Assembly: GCA_910585455.1 (NCBI GenBank)
Contig: CAJUEL010000037.1
Coordinates: 1-44,378, forward strand
DNA: 44,378 nt
Origin: an uncultured Eisenbergiella sp.
GTDB lineage: Bacteria > Bacillota > Clostridia > Lachnospirales > Lachnospiraceae
Direction: 5' to 3'
In this document: positions 42,048 to 44,378 of the stretch, piece after piece
Layout of the letters: each line of letters starts with the position of its first letter
Numbering within the stretch: the first letter of the stretch is position 1
Made by a program: the position numbers and the translations under genes
The notes under the pieces: model-generated
Databases searched by the model: none
The model's input: the letters and a program-made list of their open reading frames with translations, nothing else
What the model was told of the DNA's origin: nothing

Positions 42048-43802
42048 ATGAAACAACTGACCAAGCGCATCTTCCCGTTTCTTCTTTCCCTTATCCTGAT
42101 GCTTTCCTCAGGGATGACCGCACTGGCTTCCGGGGAGGGGAACATCGACGGCGGCGGTGGCAGTATGGGGAGCGGCACTGCAACGGATGTATGGCACAAC
42201 CAGGACGGTGTGCGCATCACGGTAGTCACGGAAGACGGCGGCATAGCGTCCACCCCGTTTGACTTAAGCAATTTCAGCATATCCGGGGACATCCTGCATT
42301 TCGGGAAGGTAAGCAAGCTCCAGTACAGCGGGGGAACTTCCCTGTCCCTGGATGCCGGCTCCTATGGCTGCTCCAGACCGGGTACGTCGCTTCCCCGCAT
42401 CATCAGCGGCGGCAGGTCCCGCGCGGGAATTGAAGCAATCCGGCGGTATTTCTGCTCTGAGTATGCCGCACAGCTGGTTGCCGACAAGACCGGCATCCCT
42501 TTTGAGGACCTGGTCTCCGGCTCCTACAAGCTGGTCATCGAACCGATTGCCTACTTTACCCACGGCGGGCGCAACTATGCCATGACCGCAACGGAAGCGG
42601 CGCTCTATAACCAGATGTCCGGCGGCACGCTCCGCAGTAAGATGCCAAGCCTGACACACCAAAACCTCCCACTGTCCATCTTTTTGGAAACGCCGGATTT
42701 AGGCTATCCTGCATGGAGTGGCACTACCAGCAGCAAGGTATCGGATTCCGACATCCTCTCTGCACTGGGCATCGGCATCGTAAGCTACAAGGATGTGCCG
42801 AAAGCGGAACTGCAAGCACCCGACTATACCTACCGGGTGGATACGGATGTCATCACCAGCATCACCCTGACCAGCAGCACTGAAGTAAACCCGGATGACC
42901 CGGCCAGTGTCACCTTCCATATCAACGGCGGCACTTATACTGTCAATGACATCGTGATGCCCGCAGGCGGCTCCCAGGTGGTCTGGGCAAAATGGCATAC
43001 GCCTTTAGAACCCACTACCCTGACCATACAGGTATCCGTCAGCGGCGCATCCACGGCAAAGACAAGTTTTGTGGCAAGGATCATCTCCCTGGAGGAGAAC
43101 CTGCCCCCTGACCCGCTGGCAACGGACACCAACCCGCATTTTTCCCTCTCATCCCTGCCGTCCAACCCGCAGAAGACCTCCGCATCCTGGAGCGTCTGGA
43201 GTGCAAGATGGCACGCCAACTGGGAATGGGAAAGCGACTGGGACTGGGAATCCGACAGCTGCGACAGCGGCTGCCCGGAAGACTGCAGCGGGGGACACGG
43301 GCACTGGGTAGACAACGGGGAATGGGTGGACAACGGCTGGTATGACTTTACCTCCACTGCCTATTCCGCCTCCTTAAGCGGCTCCATGGAAGTCCATCCG
43401 GACGACATCGTGCCCACCGCCCAGGGCGACAACATGAAAAGCGGCTATGGAATCAAGGAGAGCGCCACTGCAGCCTTTTCCTCCAACGCACCCGTCAGCC
43501 ATTATGCACCGGCACAGACGGCAGTAGCCTATTTCCCGGAATTTGGCTATGACATGTACTGGAGGCTTTTATCCTGCAGCGGCGGCAACACGGCCACCTT
43601 TGCCTTTAAGCCCAACGAATACTCCACCTATAACCGGAACGTGCATTTCACGCCGGTATGGTATCCGGACGGCACCGCCTATACCGTTTACACCTACATC
43701 ATTGACGCTTGGACGCCTTCCGGGATGCTGTCCGTCAATGTGAGCGACTCCGTACAGATTCAGGGCAGCCTGTTCGATGACTGGTATTCCAAACGTGAAT
43801 AA
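42048..43802 (+). CDS. Large secreted protein of the pilus-like operon
   Basis: A 584-residue exported protein with a signal peptide (1-27, cleavage likely at ALASGEG). No LPxTG motif or C-terminal anchor. A Trp/Asp-rich stretch with three close cysteines and HGH (about residues 390-430: WEWESDWDWESDSC then CPEDC) looks like a metal-binding or disulphide knot. The rest is beta-rich and Ser/Thr-rich, as in adhesins. AAAAGGAGG stands before ATG 42048. It lies between the stalk-like protein and the prepilin peptidase and could be a tip or adhesin component; function not established. Confidence 0.6.
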   Translation: MKQLTKRIFPFLLSLILMLSSGMTALASGEGNIDGGGGSMGSGTATDVWHNQDGVRITVVTEDGGIASTPFDLSNFSISGDILHFGKVSKLQYSGGTSLSLDAGSYGCSRPGTSLPRIISGGRSRAGIEAIRRYFCSEYAAQLVADKTGIPFEDLVSGSYKLVIEPIAYFTHGGRNYAMTATEAALYNQMSGGTLRSKMPSLTHQNLPLSIFLETPDLGYPAWSGTTSSKVSDSDILSALGIGIVSYKDVPKAELQAPDYTYRVDTDVITSITLTSSTEVNPDDPASVTFHINGGTYTVNDIVMPAGGSQVVWAKWHTPLEPTTLTIQVSVSGASTAKTSFVARIISLEENLPPDPLATDTNPHFSLSSLPSNPQKTSASWSVWSARWHANWEWESDWDWESDSCDSGCPEDCSGGHGHWVDNGEWVDNGWYDFTSTAYSASLSGSMEVHPDDIVPTAQGDNMKSGYGIKESATAAFSSNAPVSHYAPAQTAVAYFPEFGYDMYWRLLSCSGGNTATFAFKPNEYSTYNRNVHFTPVWYPDGTAYTVYTYIIDAWTPSGMLSVNVSDSVQIQGSLFDDWYSKRE

Positions 43803-44262
43803 GCCGCTGTTTTTCTATTATGTCCTGACCCTGCTGCCCCTTGCGGGGTTTGCGCTCCATGACCGCAAGTACCACAGGATACGCAATGCCGCCCTGCTTG
43901 CCTTCCTGCCCTGGTGCCTGCTCTACCTTCCGCTGGCAGTATGCACCTGCCCGTGGACGGCTTTTGCCAAAGCCCTGCTGCACTGCATCATGGGATTTTT
44001 GTCCGGCTTCCTGCTCCTGCTTTCCGTCTCCCTTGCCACAGACGGCGGGATCGGCGGCGGGGACATCAAGCTTGTTGCCCTGCTCGGCATCCCCTTCGGG
44101 GCATCCAGACTGATGGCCGCCCTTGCCCTCTCCTGCCTTTTTGCCCTGTTCCACCTGGGCATACGGAAAGCATTTCAAAGGAAACCGGCAGGGAACATCC
44201 CCTTTGCGCCCTACCTGTTTTTCGGGTGCATGGCCGTGACACTGCTCCGGATTGTTCCATAA
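43777..44262 (+). CDS. A24-family prepilin peptidase
   Basis: A 161-residue polytopic membrane protease of the TadV/CpaA type. The two catalytic aspartates are Asp29 (FALHDRKYHRIRN) and Asp96 in the G-x-G-D motif (GGIGGGDIKL). It would cut the basic leader peptides of the pilin-like proteins in this operon. It overlaps the end of the preceding gene by 26 bases if ATG 43777 is used; GTG 43795 is possible (Asp23 and Asp90 then). Confidence 0.85.
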   Translation: MTGIPNVNKPLFFYYVLTLLPLAGFALHDRKYHRIRNAALLAFLPWCLLYLPLAVCTCPWTAFAKALLHCIMGFLSGFLLLLSVSLATDGGIGGGDIKLVALLGIPFGASRLMAALALSCLFALFHLGIRKAFQRKPAGNIPFAPYLFFGCMAVTLLRIVP

Positions 44263-44299
44263 CAACCATATAAACACTGAATATAGAAAGGATACCACC

Positions 44300-44378
44300 A
44301 TGAAAACAATCATACTGCTTGCTGCAGGAACGCTGCTCCTATGCCTTGCCGCAGCCGTGACCGGAAACCATCTGTTAT
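44300..44378 (+). CDS. Exported protein, cut by the window end
   Basis: ATG 44300 follows GAAAGGAT. The visible 26 residues are a signal or anchor sequence (KTIILLAAGTLLLCLAAAV). In Tad systems the next gene often encodes CpaB (SAF domain), which would fit, but nothing more can be said from this piece. Confidence 0.5.
   Translation, partial: MKTIILLAAGTLLLCLAAAVTGNHLL

Overview
The window looks like a chromosome segment of a fairly GC-rich Clostridia/Lachnospiraceae-type Firmicute. Strong AGGAGG ribosome sites, a FabK/FabH/FabF fatty-acid cluster, an SdpR/SdpI-like pair and clostridial-type conjugation genes support this. The assignment rests on recognised protein families only; no search was run.

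Positions 1-9600 hold ordinary accessory metabolism: an M32 carboxypeptidase, two Gfo/Idh/MocA oxidoreductases, an AraC regulator with a GyrI-like domain, a ribbon-helix-helix regulator, an SdpR/SdpI-like pair, a retropepsin-like protease next to a small conserved protein, a TIM-barrel sugar isomerase and an alpha/beta hydrolase. Positions 9596-19700 (minus strand) are a nearly complete type II fatty-acid synthesis operon, transcribed acpP-accB-accC-accD-accA-fabH-fabK-fabD-fabG-fabF-fabZ and followed by a MarR-type (FabT-like) regulator. A 28-bp palindrome lies directly downstream of the acpP -10 box. Positions 19793-23609 (minus strand) carry a GH38 alpha-mannosidase and an SGNH hydrolase.

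At 23710-23763 only the 3' part of a tRNA-Leu(UAA) gene is present, starting in the anticodon arm. I read this as the left attachment site of an integrative conjugative element (ICE) that runs past the right end of the window. Inside are a triple 11-bp repeat, two putative regulators, a type IV secretion operon (VirB2-like, VirB6-like, NlpC/P60, PrgI-VirB4 fusion, several small ICE proteins, VirD4, an S1-domain protein), an AT-rich four-gene cargo operon on the opposite strand ending in a DUF4238 protein, and a second plus-strand operon of Tad/type-IV-pilus-like genes (two pseudopilin-like proteins, a membrane-anchored Pro/Gly-rich protein, a large secreted protein, an A24 prepilin peptidase and the start of another exported protein). 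Integrase, relaxase and the rest of the pilus machine are not in the window.

The most notable signal is that the secretion operon and the pilus-like operon begin with nearly the same promoter block (29 of 30 bases identical through the -35 region, same 17-bp spacer), both preceded by helically phased TGGCAC half-sites, followed by structured leaders, and both starting their first gene with TTG. This suggests a shared switch that turns on the DNA-transfer channel and a pilus-like surface structure together.
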